From assembly GCA_021904315.1 (NCBI GenBank), contig CM038908.1, forward strand, positions 32,230,001 to 32,294,000: DNA of 64,000 nt, given 5' to 3'. Source of the DNA: Sphagnum magellanicum (lineage: Eukaryota > Streptophyta > Sphagnopsida > Sphagnales > Sphagnaceae). The position numbers and the translations under genes were made by a program. Positions 22,901 through 36,658 of the stretch are shown piece after piece (position 1 is the stretch's first letter; the number at the start of each line of letters is the position of its first letter). The notes beneath the pieces are model-generated. The model had not been told where the DNA came from and did no database searches. It was given only the letters and a program-made list of their open reading frames with translations.

Positions 22901-25900
22901 TAAAGAACTGCTATATACGCAAAACCAGAAGTTGGTAGAACTTACTCTTCTTCTCCAGATGAGTCATTGACATCCGAGTTTACATTTTTGTTGTTTGTCT
23001 GTGAGCCACAGATACAGATTACTTAGCAGAATCACTACTACTCAGCTTGATTTGCAGAAACAGGCAGTGCTCAAGGAGGAAATGAGAATTAGCTGAGTTT
23101 AGGGTTTAGAGCTAGGGTTTACCTAAACCCTACACTCTTTTGCAATGCTATTGACACTTCTAAGCACTACTCAATGTCAAACAGAAACCACACTTGTCAG
23201 CTTATGGTAATTGTGCAGATGTTCCTAGTCTGAACCTATAGCTTCAATCAAGTGTTCCCCAAAGGTGAGGCTCAAATGATTTCTAGAAATTACAGAGCAC
23301 AGCACTAGCTCTGTTGCCTTGTGCACACCCACAACAGACAAAAGGACCAGAGAGGTGTGAGAAAACCTACTGAAGAGAGGCCCCAGAGAGATGTCCGCTT
23401 GGTGCTTGATGTTGATGCCCGTGATTTCACCTTGGAGTTTAACGCATTCCCTCCAGATTGAGTGTCGTTTAGAGGAGGGGATCTGCCATTACCCCATGGC
23501 AACCGTCCATGGCCCATGGTACTGGTGTTCATCCCCCCACCATTTTCCAAGCTAAGAGATGGTGCATTAGATTGCTCATCACTCCCTAGGTTACCTATTC
23601 GAGGCCACAGTTTTGTGCTCCCCTTCCGACCAGTCGAAGAACCAAAAGCCCCAGGAACTTCATTGTCAGAGTCACCACCTTCAAACACCTGCAGGGGACC
23701 AACCAACCCACTTGTTGAGAAGACCAAACTCTGTACTAAACTCAGGCATGAGAGCAGATGTTAAGTGGAAGCATTGATTTCTCAAAGCTTGTGAAATTTG
23801 AACAAATGAAGGATATGAAATCTGTTATCTTTTACTCACCTTGTAATCAAAGACATCACTCCCAAGGTTTCCACTGCTTTCACTAAGGGTGCCAGAAAGA
23901 GCTCGTTCAGCATCTTCATCAATATCCTCATGAAGGTCATTGGCAGCATCATGGTAACCCGCATCTACATTTCGTATCACATGTAAAGCTTCATCATCAT
24001 CATCATCATCCTCTGAGGAGGCATCACTGGCACTAGCCTCCAAATGACCATACATTTGAGGTGAAGGTGGACCCCGTCGCATATCCTCGTCCTGATACCA
24101 CATGTAAACCAGATGAGATACCCCAATTGTTTGTTTGTGACATTTTCACACTGTTCAAACCATTTTGTGCATAATTAGTGAAGATAAGTGTAGCACAAAG
24201 TGACTTACTTCAAAAATAGAATCATATTCCTCCAGTAAAGTTGTCACAATTGCTTGTGCATTGTTGGCAGCTGCTGTGGCTGCCAAGAGCTGTGTTGCAT
24301 TGTCGACAGTGAGTTCTGAATCATCTTCAAGTCCACATTCGCCAGCCAACAAAGGACGCAACAGCAATGGTGCCATACAAGCTGCAACAGCTGATGCAGT
24401 CATTCGGTTCTCTGAAGTGTGAGCTGACACTGCTCGCATCATCCTCAACACCCTGACAACAGAACCCATCTCCTTTTTAAAAGTTCACAGTTACAATGTG
24501 ACACAAGAACATGATGGATCTCGAGAAGCAGAGGAATACAAACAAAGCAGACCAAGGATCCCAACAGCACAAATTGCTAATAGACAGAAAAGAAGATCAC
24601 TGAACACCAGTTTTCATACAGCACATTATGTTTTCTTCCTTCAGAATCTGTTGTAGGTGGAGACATAGGATCCATGACCTGGAGCCTATTCTAAACTGCA
24701 GATCAAAACATCAATTGCTAACAAGCATGGGAATGCACAAAGTCAACCACACCTCTGTAGCAGCCGACGGTTAGGTTCTGGAAAAGTCTCGAAGATAGCA
24801 GTGCGCATGGCATTGAGACAGCACTCCTTTCCTTCTAGCCCTAAACACAGTTTCACCAAAGAACTGCTCAGGAAGATGAAGCAACTGGAACCAAACTTTC
24901 TATGCAGATACAATCTACAAACTACGTGGAAAAGAACCCCACTTCAGACTGAATGAACTACACATTGAGCTACATGTATTCTCAAGCTGCTTGGCAAATG
25001 TCTCTGCTGGATAGTCCATTCTCTCTCCTCTGTGTTATTTGAATTAAGGAAGAGTGAAGCCCTAAAGAGGAGGAAACAGATGAGGAAATGAGGAACAGGT
25101 CTTACGGTGTGCATCAAGAAGAGCAGTACAACAAGGTGTAGATACCGGTGATGATGGCAACTCCCTCAGTACATGCTGTACCCATCAGACCATCCATTCA
25201 ACTTTGATCACTATCTCCAGAGCTTGGAATAATAGAAAGGCTAATCCTGGAAATAGAACAACAAAATCAAGCCCAGGTTTCTTGAGGCATTGAAGGCCAA
25301 GAACCCATAGAAGGTGGGGACCATGACACCTCACAGTAGAAAAAATCTAGTTGCAAACTTCACCTTGATACAATCACCAATAACATGTGCATCCTCATCA
25401 GCTGTAAACTGGTTCCGCCCTGAACAGAAAAGAAAGTGCAACTGGAATTAGAGCATCCTGCATCCCTAACTCTCATACTTTGTACCCAGATGCAGGAAAG
25501 GGGATTGGAGACATCTATTCTGTTCAGCAAGATGATGAGTGGTGGGTTTCATCAAAACATCCTGAAGAACATCCCACAAATTGGGGCTCTCAGAGGTGCA
25601 CACACCTTGCTCATATTCTTTCACTCGGCGGTCAACATCATCCACATCAGCAGACTGGCGTAGTATACCTTCCACTCCAACCCCTGCATTCATATCAGAA
25701 ATTTAGCAAGGGAGACTTTGGGAACTAGGACTTTGGATCCTAGTATCAATCACATCTGCTTTTGAGTATGTACAAGTTCGAGACAGACGAGAAAATGTGG
25801 ATCTTGTAAGGAATTTGATATTATTCCCAATCCAGAGCCTTGCCTATCTGAAAAAGTCATGGAAACCGTACCATACTGCTCAATGAAACGAAGCGCCTTT

Positions 25901-28622
25901 TCCAAGAAGGAAGGACTCCCATCAATATCTTCAAGAGCTAGCAATATGGGCCTACCAACCACCAAAGACTTCACAGGTCTCCGACCTCTTCCTGAAAAAA
26001 GTTTCAATTCACATAGGCTAAGAAACTGGAACAACAGATCAGAAAACATACCCTCCAGGACTAATCTCTTACAGAACAGAGACCTGGAACTTAAGGCTCA
26101 CAGCTACCAGCAATTCATGGAAAGTTATCTGCTGTAAAGTGGTCCTGTCACGGATTTATTGCATCCCAACAAAGGATGGTAGTTGGAATGTGGCTCACCG
26201 TGTTCTGCTGAACCTTCAAAGGAATCATGGGACTCATGTCGAAAGGCAGTATCATGACCCACCACCAGAGCTGCATTAGGAGCTGCCTCAAGTGCTCTCT
26301 CCAGAGCTTCCTTCCACTCATCGACATCTTCCACAGTCTCTGCCTGTCAAACAACACCCACAAAAAGGTAAGGTGATTCTCATTTCCCTTTTTGTTTTCA
26401 GCTTGTGGGAGGAGAGAGGAGAACCCTAACAGAATAAAAGGCCTCTGGAAACTTCTGAGACAGTACTTAGTGCACGGCACATCCCTCCAAGAGCAGTATG
26501 GAGAAAGTGGAAGATCAAAAAACATGCACCTTAAGAGTAAAGGCACGCCCATCAGGGAACAGCACAGTCAATAACTTCTTCTCTGCTCGAACAAGAACAC
26601 TGTTCACATCCCATTATTGCTAGTCAGCAATTTAACTCCAACCCACTTTCTACATGGAGCAAGATCCCACAGATGAGATTCATTGATCAAATCACAAAGG
26701 TCTGTCAGCCCACATACCTGCCAGAGTTGTTCAGATCTATGCCACCAAGGGTCAAATTCATCTCACTCCCCTTTTGGGGAACAGCATTCTGCACTCCATA
26801 CCCTCCAGCCATTAGCTCTAAATGTCCAATCTACCCAGAAATGCAGGCAGTATCAAGGTCTCAAATATCCAGGCCAGCACATCGGCCAAGCAGGGACACC
26901 AAACACAAACACCACTGATCCTATCAGCAGAATGCTGGCCAGTGGCTTCCCCCAAAGCATCAGGCATTAGCCCGCTTGTAACCAAATTCTGTGAAGCTTT
27001 CAAGCAGGTGCTTTGTAATTTGATGTTCTTCTTCTGCTACCTTGTATCTGTGGAGCTCATATGAAGTGGGATTGTATTGACCCTCCATCTTTTCAGCATG
27101 AGGAACCTTTTACAGACTCCCCTTCAACCCCCATTCTATGAAGAGTTCAGCATCATGCATGTAACTAGCAAGGCCCAAAAACAGAGCATCAATATTCAGT
27201 CAGGTTGCCAACTCACTGGATTGTTTTTGAAGAAAACCAATGAAGTGCGTGTGAGGATGAACCACCTCCGTTTCCATGACTTCCAACCAATTCCTGCACC
27301 ATCACATGACAATCAAGCTCCCTGTCACTAAATCTGGCACCAACTGCAATCACAATAAGCTCTACCTATCACAATCTTCATGAGACTACTTGGTTGAAAG
27401 TGTATGTAACATTGTGGTGTCCCATTACATATCTATTAGGTTAACATACAGTAACATTGTCAGCAGATCACATCACACTTCAGAATCTACAATTCCTACT
27501 CAACCCTACACTTGCTTCATGTATTATGAAGGCCACAAACAGCTGCTGCTACTTGCTTTAATGTTGCAGAACTGATGTTCATCAGCATCACAAATGCACT
27601 TGACAAGTTGCATCTACTGTTATCTTCTTGTGATCAAATGTAAACACCATCCAGAGCTTGAGCTGTAGAAGAACCCCACATTATTGCTTGCTACTGAATG
27701 CTCACAGCTGGAAGATTGACGGAATAAAATTTAGGGCAAAAATCATCTCTTGACTTTTTTTTTATCAATGTCAAAGTCTCCAAACGTATGTTTTAAAACA
27801 CTATGACACATAGAGACCAAGACAATTCAGCTGCTTAGAATCTGTGGACGTTGAGGAGTAGAACAATTGTTTAGTTTCACAAACAATCTGAGCTATTAAG
27901 ATCAAGAGCGTCTCAACAATTAGGTCATAACGGAAGTCACCAATTGATGCAGGATTAAATAGTACCTTTCGATGAAATGAAGAGTGGGCCACTCTTGTAA
28001 ACCTGAAAATGTCAACCCTCCCCATCTGGTGCAACTCAGAACCCACAAGTATTCATATCACTCTCTCAATCAGACCTATGCCGGTAGTGAGACTGAAAAC
28101 CTCAAGTTCAACTCGTTCATAATGAAATACTTATCCAGGTGCTGCTGCTGCTCATCACTGTTGCCTCCTGTACTCAAACATCTGCTCCTAAAAATACATA
28201 CAGAGAACTCTACTCTTGTTCAAGTCCCTATTGGACATATTTCCCATTCAACAAGCCCATGTTGCCATAAAGCTCAGTATTCTCATATAATTCCTCAGCA
28301 AGGTAGCATTCATTCCTTCAGCCGTCGGTTTGCAAGAACGTAAAAATTTCTTCTGTCATGTTTCACCCTCAGCCATCTCCCCACCCCATAACAATCAAAA
28401 GGCACTCTGAACACGCACATCTACCCTTTTGTCCCTGTTTCCATGTCTCCTCTTTCACTAGATCCAGCTGCAGGAACAACAAAAACACTACTGAAAGTGC
28501 GAAAAAAGTTCCCCTAAATTTTTTTAAATTAAAAATAGTAGTAGGGGTAGGAGAAACCTCACCAGATTGGTGCCACGATTCCGCGATCGCTCAAATGGTG
28601 CTGGACTCACCGCAGCTGACAT
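19903..28622 (-). CDS. PH-RhoGAP-coiled-coil protein, REN1-like ROP GTPase-activating protein, 922 aa, 23 exons
   Basis: Exons from 5' to 3' on the minus strand: 28622-28563, 28002-27966, 27293-27217, 26788-26718, 26599-26530, 26343-26199, 25991-25872, 25683-25606, 25419-25364, 25175-25106, 24840-24753, 24452-24209, 24091-23840, 23688-23371, 22998-22946, 22824-22764, 22597-22514, 22348-22235, 22040-21868, 21406-21340, 21052-20966, 20634-20371, 20082-19903. All junctions are GT-AG with matching phases. Domains: PH at about 21-125 (VYKSGPLFISSKG, GWKSWKRRWFILTR); RhoGAP at about 165-370 with the arginine finger Arg202 in EGILRQSADV and AVAACMAPLLLRPLLAG; an acidic Asp-rich segment (about 380-456); a Ser/Gly-rich stretch; coiled coils (about 580-775); and a C-terminal TTRLDFFKERRSQL motif. 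Arabidopsis REN1 has the same order and about the same length. The family stimulates GTP hydrolysis by ROP GTPases at sites of tip growth. Family assignment is firm; tissue role is inference. Confidence 0.94.
23999..24020 (-). repeat. Coding trinucleotide run encoding Asp
   Basis: A (ATC)n run on the plus strand encodes six consecutive aspartates inside exon 13 of the RhoGAP gene, in the acidic segment after the GAP domain. Acidic runs at this place are usual in the family, so a length change here should be tolerated. Confidence 0.7.
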
Positions 28623-29547
28623 CTCTCTCTAATCTCTTCTGCACCTCAAACAACACCAAAAAATTGTCCCACCCACAAACACAACAAAACAGAAAGAGAA
28701 CGAAACAGAGACGCCTCTTCCGCTACCCCCACACAAACCAAGCTTCTCCTCTTCACGCTTGCCAAACACTCCAGCAAACCCTAAACCCATTACAGACGAT
28801 CACTCCTTGCATACCCATTACGGATCCCCTCTCCATGTCACGACCACTCCTCCTCAAGGTTAACCCAAACCCTCAAGGGTAAGGCAGCAGCCGCAACGGC
28901 AACAGCAGCATTTCGGAACAATGGGTAAACTCCGAATGATCCAGTGAGAGACAGACATGTTGGCTGGTGTGCATGGGATTTGCAGACTTGTCGATGCGAG
29001 AGAAGATCTCATCACCAACAATATCTTTCTAAAGCTATATATCATCATCTAACATTTTTCCCTTCCTCTCCTGATGAGCCTCTCTTCGGTTTTTCTCTTC
29101 TATTTCTCTCCCCCCTTTCTCCGGGCTTGTTTGTTGTCCTCTTCCGCAGGTAAGCTAAGGAACACCCAACCCAAGCATGGACAAAATCCAGCGAAAATGG
29201 ATCCAAAAACCACGGATCAAGCAACACCCATTACGATCATGATCATCATCCTGCTGTTGCCATCACCATCATGATGCCATGGGGATGGATGGAGGAGAGA
29301 TCCTTCCTTCTTCCTAACCCATTTTCTCAACTCTGCGAGCCAAGCGAGCGAGCGAGCTGTCGCAGCAGCGTCCACCACAACACACGGTTTTGCAGGGGTT
29401 TAGGGTTTTAGAAAGCAGCAAAAAGAGTGAGTATAATAGTTTATTTAAAAACATGGTACAATTATTATGCACACTTTCTTTAATATTAGTAAGTACTAAA
29501 AAAATTCCCAATTCCCCAACTTATTACATTCCACTCTATTTAACGTA
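28623..29547. other. 5' flank of the RhoGAP gene
   Basis: The first several hundred bases upstream of the ATG at 28622 are C- and A-rich on the plus strand and likely hold the 5' leader and promoter. A TTTAGGGTTTT telo-box-like motif lies near 29399-29410. No further gene is supportable. Confidence 0.5.
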
Positions 29548-29726
29548 GTAGAGTTATCAGGCGATTAGGGGGCGAGAACAGCCAGTTTCGGAATAATAGG
29601 GCATCAAACACGTAACTGGGAATGAAAATTTTACAAAAGGAAATAACTAGGATCCAAACGGGGATAGGGGCCGAAAGTAGAGGAGATAGGGGGTGAAACA
29701 GAGGGTGAGTTTACGGATAACTCTAC
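29548..29726. mobile_element. MITE-like element with TA duplication
   Basis: GTAGAGTTATC (29548-29558) is matched by GATAACTCTAC (29716-29726), each flanked by TA. The 179-bp element is non-coding. A TA duplication suggests the Tc1/mariner group, but the ends do not resemble those of the 5.3-8.0 kb element. Confidence 0.55.
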
Positions 29727-31162
29727 TATCTAAATACTAATACGGCCCTATATATGTTAAGATTGTTGGAAATTTGGTGTGGAGTTTTTCTTGGTTTAGA
29801 GTTATATTAGGGTTGTGTCAACTTTTGATGTCATGCGAGTGCGATCCATATTAATTAGTTTGGGGGGTGGCTCTCAAGTTTAGATTATTTATTTATTTAT
29901 TTATTTAATTTTTTGTGATGAGCTTCTTTGATTGGCCATCACCAATTAGATTTGAAACTTTTGAGACTCTCCAAATGTAAAAGTATTCACTCCAAACATA
30001 TAAATCCCAATAATGTTGGCCCACCCACAATGGGTTCCAAGAGGACAACATTGGGCCAAGTGTATGAGACAAAATAAAGGTGCTAATGGGAACATTGTTG
30101 GGAACATTGTTAAGAACATGTTGTGGAACATGGTGGGAACTTGAAAAGCAAGTTGAAAACTCATTGAGAACTTGATGGGAACACATTGAGAACAACAAAA
30201 ATCCAAACAACCCCCCACCCAAAAGGACAAAATAGTATATTGGGTGCAGGCTGCAATTCCTCATTGGCTGAGCAGAATTTCTATTCCCAACCGTATTCCT
30301 CACCTAATTTGGCCTAAGGGCATGAATTGTGGGTGGAGGGGAGGGGGAGATAGTGCGGTGGATTTTGTCCCTATGATGAACCTGGACCTACCCTGGTAAC
30401 TTACTAACCATGGTATAAACCCCCAAAGTTTTTGGGCTGCATTTTAAACCTTACAAATATACCATCCTTAGGCTAAATCAGGGCTTCCCAACTCCAAATT
30501 AAAAATTTCCTAGGTTAAATACCTCTCATAGCTTCTAAGAGGTCCAACTAGAAGGCCTCACCAAACAAGGCACCCATTGTTGGCTCTGGTTAAAGAGGAA
30601 GGGGACTTTGTGTCAATTTAAGATATTGGTAAAAATTGTTGGCTTCGATTCCAAGTTTGGGTGCCAACTTAGAAACTTAACTACACCTCAAGGTGATCAA
30701 ATCCACTTTGCAGTGAAATTGCTCTTAACCATGGTTCCATCATTACTCATGATTTTGATTTTGTTTCCACATTGAGAGATTATTATTATGCCATGAGCTG
30801 AGTCTCATTTCTTTTGTTCTTTTTTATTGTGTTTTTAAAAAAATTCTTCTGGCTTTTTTCTAGTTTTGTGCACAAAAGGGAATCTTAAAAACCTTTTGCT
30901 CATTCTTTTTTGTTCCTCCTTTTTGAAAAATAAATTTCTTCTTGCTTTTATGTTGTTATGTTTGATTCCTAAAGGACTTATTTGTGGCTTCTTCATCGAC
31001 CAACTTGGAAATTTTTTTTTATAGTTATTATCTTCACGAAACAATGATTTCAACACGAGTGAGTTTCTCACAAGGTTTGAGTGTAAGTTTTAAAAAATAG
31101 CCAATCTCCCTCAAGAAAATAGTCAGAGTCATATGAAATAGGATTACTACAATTCATTCAGT
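29727..31162. other. Intergenic, GGGAACATTGTT-rich patch
   Basis: Near 30080-30200 short variants of GGGAACATTGTT and GAGAACTTGATG recur. The minus-strand open frame of 132 codons through this patch has low-complexity hydrophobic content and no recognised family. I do not call a gene. Confidence 0.45.
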
Positions 31163-31347
31163 AGTACCTTGGCAACAACACATGTGTGTCAAACCATTAA
31201 TTAATTTTGAAATTTTCATTTCAACAATAAAAATATTTTCAAAGATTCAATATTTTCCTTGACAATTTTTTGTTATGAGAAAAGAAAATCAAAATTCAAA
31301 ATTTCTGAAAATAGTATAATTAGTGTGGAAGCTAGTGGTAAGGTAGT
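31163..31347. mobile_element. Second, more decayed copy of the AGTACCTTGGC MITE family
   Basis: The left end reads AGTACCTTGGCAA (31163-31175). The right end reads GGTAAGGTAGT (about 31337-31347), a weakened complement. Inner motifs follow the order in the 10448-10646 copy (ATTAATTTTGAAA, TCATTTCAACAA, a run of AAAATTTC motifs, then GAAAATA and TATAATTA). Confidence 0.55.
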
Positions 31348-33839
31348 AGGGTAGGTATTTCACAATGGGATTAGGTTAGGTATGTGTTGAAGAACATTGA
31401 GCAAGGCTTCAAATTGAAGCCTTCTTCCCCTTTGATGGGGGTTAATATTTTTAATTGATGGCATAGCCATCCACCCTAGGCCCCCCAAAAGAAAAGTCTT
31501 TCAAATCGAAAGGGCAATAATCCAATGAATCCATTGATCTGAAGGGCACTAAAATAAAAATTTCCTTGGAAATAAATGTTTTTTTTTGCCTTCCAAATAA
31601 ACACTTAAATGTATAGGTTTACTCACAACCCTAAAGATAGAGAAATCAATCATTACTAAAATGAAAAAGCACAAATTTAGAAGAGAAAGGGACGACAAAG
31701 AGAGGACCAAACGTCCAAAGGCGAGACAACAACATCCAAAAGCTAAAGGGAGGTAAAAGCACCCGCCCAAATACAAAAACCAAGCTGAGGTCCTAAATCC
31801 TTCATCACTTCCATGAAGCAAATCAGACAAAGAGAGAGGAAAGAATCCTAAAAGAACACCAAGCCTAGAAGAGGCCCTAAAGTGCATATAGAAAGTCCTA
31901 AATCTAGATTGGATAGCAAGTGGAGAAATGTAGGGCATTCTTCCATGTGAAGGGGCCCATGTCAAATTTTTCTAGAAATTTGTTGGGTTAGAAGAGAGAA
32001 CGAGCATTTCTTTTTTGGTGTGCAAAATTTTGTCAAAATGCCAATTTTTTATAAAGAAACCTAAATGCAACCTCCATGGTAAGGTTAAAAAGCTTTGTCA
32101 ATTGTGACAAGTGGCAACCAAGGTTGTATATAGGTAGTCCCTTTGGCAATTGGAGTGAAGGTGTGAAAGGGAAAATGGGTGTTCAATTTTGGACCTATTT
32201 GTACCAAGGCCAAAAACACTAATTTGGAGTCTTGTGGTGGGCCTAATAAGATGGTTTACAAATTGGGCCACACTAGGCTACTTACTACCTTCATACCTTT
32301 ATTGTGTATAGCCCTAGTTTTCATTTGAGGAGTAAATTGCATGTTTGTCTTTTAGCTCTCTATACAACAAAGTGGCATCCAAGCACACATGGAAGAATAT
32401 CCTTAGTTTGTCAACTAAGAAATGACTAACTGGCTCTTGACCTATTAGGGCTAGGTTCTATTTTGGGACATGGTTTTCCTTTTTTGACCCCCTAATACAT
32501 GTACAAATATGGAACATCACAAGGGTCATGTTGGAAGCAATTAAAGCTTTTGGGATAGCTTTTAATTGGCTTAGGGTTGAAGCTTAAGAAAGATGATGAT
32601 GATGATGATTTTATTACTCATCTTGATATGTAACATAATGATCTCAGTATATGATAACCAAAGACAAATGCCCACCTAGACAAAGTATTATACACCCTAT
32701 ACATATTGATTGGGTTTCAGGCCTTGTGGATTGCTTGACTTTCAAGACATGAATTTAAAAAAATTGTCTATATATATATATATATATATATAATCATTTT
32801 ATTTTGGCTTAGAAGTGGGGAGGAGTTGAAATCTTTTCTTTTTGCTACCAATTTGAGAAGACATTTGGATATTCACTTATGATAATTTTATTAACTTTTT
32901 CCATTATTAATGTCTTGGTGCATATGCTAATTTTTGACAAAGTTTTTTTCTTATACCTATGAGACCTTAAGGCTTTGCTTCATTTCCTCCAAGGGTATCA
33001 AGTTCCAATAAGACCTTTTTTTATATTCCATAGATTTGGAAGGGAGAATTGCACACCATTCCTCAATATTTGGCATAAATAATCATGTAGTTTTTTGCCC
33101 TCAATTTGACCTTTTGATCCTTGTGTAGGGTTGAATTAGGTATTATATGTAGTGTCCACAATAGTTCACACTAATTTGACTTTGGCCATTGTCTCATTAT
33201 TTTATGATGATTATTAGGGAATAGTCATTTGTGGTTTTCATTCCCATGAAGAGTCCCTCTAGTAAACCTAGTTCAATTTTTGTTATCATTTTAAATAAGA
33301 GCATTGATATCAAAAAAATCTATTGTGATTGGAGGCTTATTCCCTACACTAAAAACATTTGTTTTAACATCCTTTATATTATATTATACATTAGTGAACA
33401 TGTTTTTGAAATATGAAATAGCATCTTGGTGAGCACAAAGTTTGCATACACAATTGGTGATGCCAAAACAAAAAATAATTGAACTCTTGAGAACATGAAT
33501 ACAAAAGAAAAGTTGGAGTCATGGAGTCAAGCTTAACATCACATTTCATTTTCCTCAAATAAACCGGCCAGAGTGAACCAGCCCCTACCACTGCACCAGT
33601 TGGCTGTTCTGGTCATAGGATGGGGTGCGTTTCTTCAGCTGGTTCCTGACCCTGCCTTAACCTAAAATTGTACCACAGTCAACCTTTTTGGGCTGCTGAT
33701 TTTTGAGCCTTTTTATTTTATGGGTGTTTTTTTCCAACCCTAACCATATACCCTCCAACATAATTACCCTAATTTTTTCGTACCCTAGTGACCTAGCTGC
33801 ATTGTTATTTATATTTTAGCCTTATCAACCAACCCATTA
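31348..33839. other. AT-rich intergenic DNA
   Basis: It contains a (TA)n run at 32769-32792 and a short (GAT)n run near 32595-32610. GCCAGAGTGAACCAGC near 33570 resembles the inverted repeat seen at 13155 and 13528. No gene is supportable. Confidence 0.5.
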
Positions 33840-34640
33840 CCTTCTACTTTTTCATAGCTAAATTCATTTTTTTGGTTAAACTTTTTTTTTAGCACAACTT
33901 CTAACTCTTCTTGGCTAAACTCATTTTTTGGGTAAAATTTTCATCTTTTCATAATTAAATCTTTACATGTTAACAAAATCTCTATCTCTTTTATCTAAAC
34001 TTCTATCTTTTCATGGTGAAACTTCTATCTATCAACAAAACTTTTATATTTTTGACTAAATCTTTATTTCTTGGCAAAAATTATAATTATTTTTGGCATA
34101 ACCTATATTTTTTGGCAAAACTTCCAGTTCTTCATAGCTAAGCCACTGCACGTTGGCAAAAGTTGTATCTATCCTTGATTAAACCTTCATTTCTTTTTAA
34201 CTAAAATTTTATTTTTCAATAAAACTTCTAACTTTTTTTGGCTAAACATTTATCACATGAAAAAAAATAAATAAATAAATTTAACTAAACCTTTACCTTT
34301 TAATAAAAATTTTACCTTTTCTTGACTAAACTTTTATCTCTTCATAAAACCTTTATGTTTTTTTTATTAAACTTATATCACTTGAAAAAAAATTAGTTCT
34401 TCATAGCTTAATATAAACCAATATCTTTTAACAAACATTTCATTTCTTCATGGTTAAACCTTTACCTATTATCAAAACCTCTATTTTTTTTTGTTAGATT
34501 TTTATTTTATTTTTAAAAATTATTTTTTCATGGGCAAACTTATGCTTACAAGCAAAACTTCTATCTTTTGACAAAACTTTTATATTTTACAAAATTAACC
34601 TAAAGACTATTCTTTTGACAAAAACTTTTAATAAAACATT
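33840..34640. repeat. Degenerate GGCAAAAC/GGCTAAAC minisatellite, first locus
   Basis: The region is built from alternating phrases such as TTGGCAAAACTTC, TATCTTTTCAT and GGCTAAACTTTTATCTC, roughly every 20 bp in pairs of about 40 bp, with heavy divergence. The same phrases occur at 57120-57430. It is followed near 34690-34830 by ACTTACTTACCTACC-type tetranucleotide DNA. Confidence 0.65.
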
Positions 34641-35649
34641 TTGATTACCCTATTAACTTAACTATATTATTAACCTAACTTGTTTTTTATTTGCATACAT
34701 ATCTAGCCATCAAACCTATTTACATACATGCTTACTTACTTACCTACCCACACACTCAGTCACCCACCCATTCTTTTACCTGTCCATTTATTTATTTATT
34801 TATCTACTCACTCACCTATTCACCTACTTACTTATTATTTACACAATGTTAATGTCTACCAATGTATGATATTCAAAATTTAAAAATATTACACTAAATA
34901 ATTTAACAACCATTTTAATCATATTTAACCCCTTAAGTCAATAAATGATAACCTTGCATGCGAATATTACACATCACCACCCCAAACTTGCAAAGACTCC
35001 TTTGCATTGAATCTTGCAAATCCTGCTGCGCTCCTGTGTTGATGTCCATTTTGCAGTGGTCATTTTCACCCCTTTAAAACCTTTTTTTCTACTATGGATT
35101 TGGACAGTGACTATTACTCATCCAGATGTAAAGATATAAATGGTCTTTGATTGTTTAAAGGGGCTTTTATGACGTTTGTGGGTGAGGACAGTGATCATTA
35201 AACACTATTCTATTTTAACATAGAGGAGCTGTTTACAGTTTTGTGGTGGAGATGCTCTAAGGATGGAAGACAATCTTTTGGAGGTGATCATAGTTAAACA
35301 CGGAAAGCTATTTGATCTTAGGATTCTTACACGAGTGGCAATTGCCTTGACCCGTTTAAAGGACTGTTTGCTTTTAAGATGAAATGCATAAGCTTTTTGC
35401 ATCAATGTCGTAAGCCATTCTATATTGCACATAAAATGCATGAAACCAAAGCTGGCAGCAAAAATGACTCACCATAGCCTAATGTATAATCAATCAAATA
35501 ATCATAGAAGTAAGTAGATTTGCTTCAAATTATCTAGATGCAATCACATGGTCATCACCATCTATTGGTACATGTGTGGCTTTTATTTTAAAGGGAAATT
35601 TTTTAAGCAGCCAAAGTGGTGAACCTAAGATAAGAAGGTGTAAAAAATG
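34641..35649. other. Intergenic
   Basis: Tetranucleotide-like ACTTACCTACC and TTATTTATTTAT stretches occur at about 34720-34835. The rest shows no gene or clear element. Confidence 0.45.
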
Positions 35650-35771
35650 TGGTGATCATCAAGAAGATTTAGCCAAATCTGGCTATAAATAAGATTTGAA
35701 GTGCAAATCTCTAATCATCCTTCTATATTCTTGGCTACGCAATGAAAACCAAACACAGAAATCTGGCAATG

Positions 35772-35804
<33 letters not shown>

Positions 35805-36256
35805 TCTCACTTCTGGCAATTGAAACATATGGAAAATTACTTTATTTTTTATTTCTTGATTTTGTAAATTGGATTTTTGGTGAATTTTGCCAGTAAGGAA
35901 ACAAAAAAGCCTCACTGGCCAAGTTAGGGTGGACTTATTGTATCCATGTGTGAACATGGAAGATGGAAATTGGTGCAATAATTCAAATGTTGTAGCTAGT
36001 GTTTCTATTTTTGGCGAAATTCCACATCCTGCCAACCAAAAAAAAAAGAAAAGCCCAGGCGCCAGGTACAAAGGCACATTTTTGGGAAAAATGGCACATT
36101 TTTGCCACATTAGGAGGAAATATTTTCTGGATTCGCCATATTTAGACAATAGGTTCTAGCACATTGCCAACATATAACACAATTCTTAAACTTTTCTGCT
36201 TTCCTCTCTAGCCTATAGCCAAATTTGGCTAAGTCCCTCTTTCGGGTGATCGCCAA
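35650..36256. mobile_element. Fold-back element with AGCCAAATCTGGCTATA-type ends
   Basis: Near the left end the sequence reads GGTGATCATC, then TTTAGCCAAATCTGGCTATA (to about 35686). Near the right end the complement reads GGCGATCACC, then CTTAGCCAAATTTGGCTATA. These are imperfect inverted arms of about 35-40 bp, each holding a palindrome (AGCCAAATTTGGCT). Inside are an (ATT)n run (35771-35804) and GCCAGTAAG. The left part is shared with 48915-49110. Confidence 0.6.
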
Positions 36257-36658
36257 CCCACCTACCTCACAATTTTGATAAATAAAAATAATAAATAAAT
36301 GAAAATTAAAAAATTAAAAAAAACCACTGAGGTGATGGCTTGCAACTACACTGAATGGTCATCAACTGAAAACATCACAAATAATAAAATTAGGTCCTCA
36401 CAGAGATGAGAAAAATGAGATACTAAACCCTACATTGGATGATGTTTTTGGATGAATTGGGGGGTGAGGGTGTGGATGAAACCTCTGACCTTTAGGTCTG
36501 TGCGCAAACCACTTCTGGCGTTGCTTTGATTGTCTTCCTTCTCTTTCTGTGTTTTCTGTGCAGATTGCTGCTGTTCTGTGGTAATCCCAGCATTTGGAGG
36601 CATCGCTGGTTGTTGGAGAAATATAGGATTGTGGATTGCGTTCTGTAGCTCCAGGAGA

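Noticed and set aside
29905-30303. 132-codon minus-strand frame
   Set aside because: Derived from GGGAACATTGTT-like repeats; no recognised domain and no splice context.
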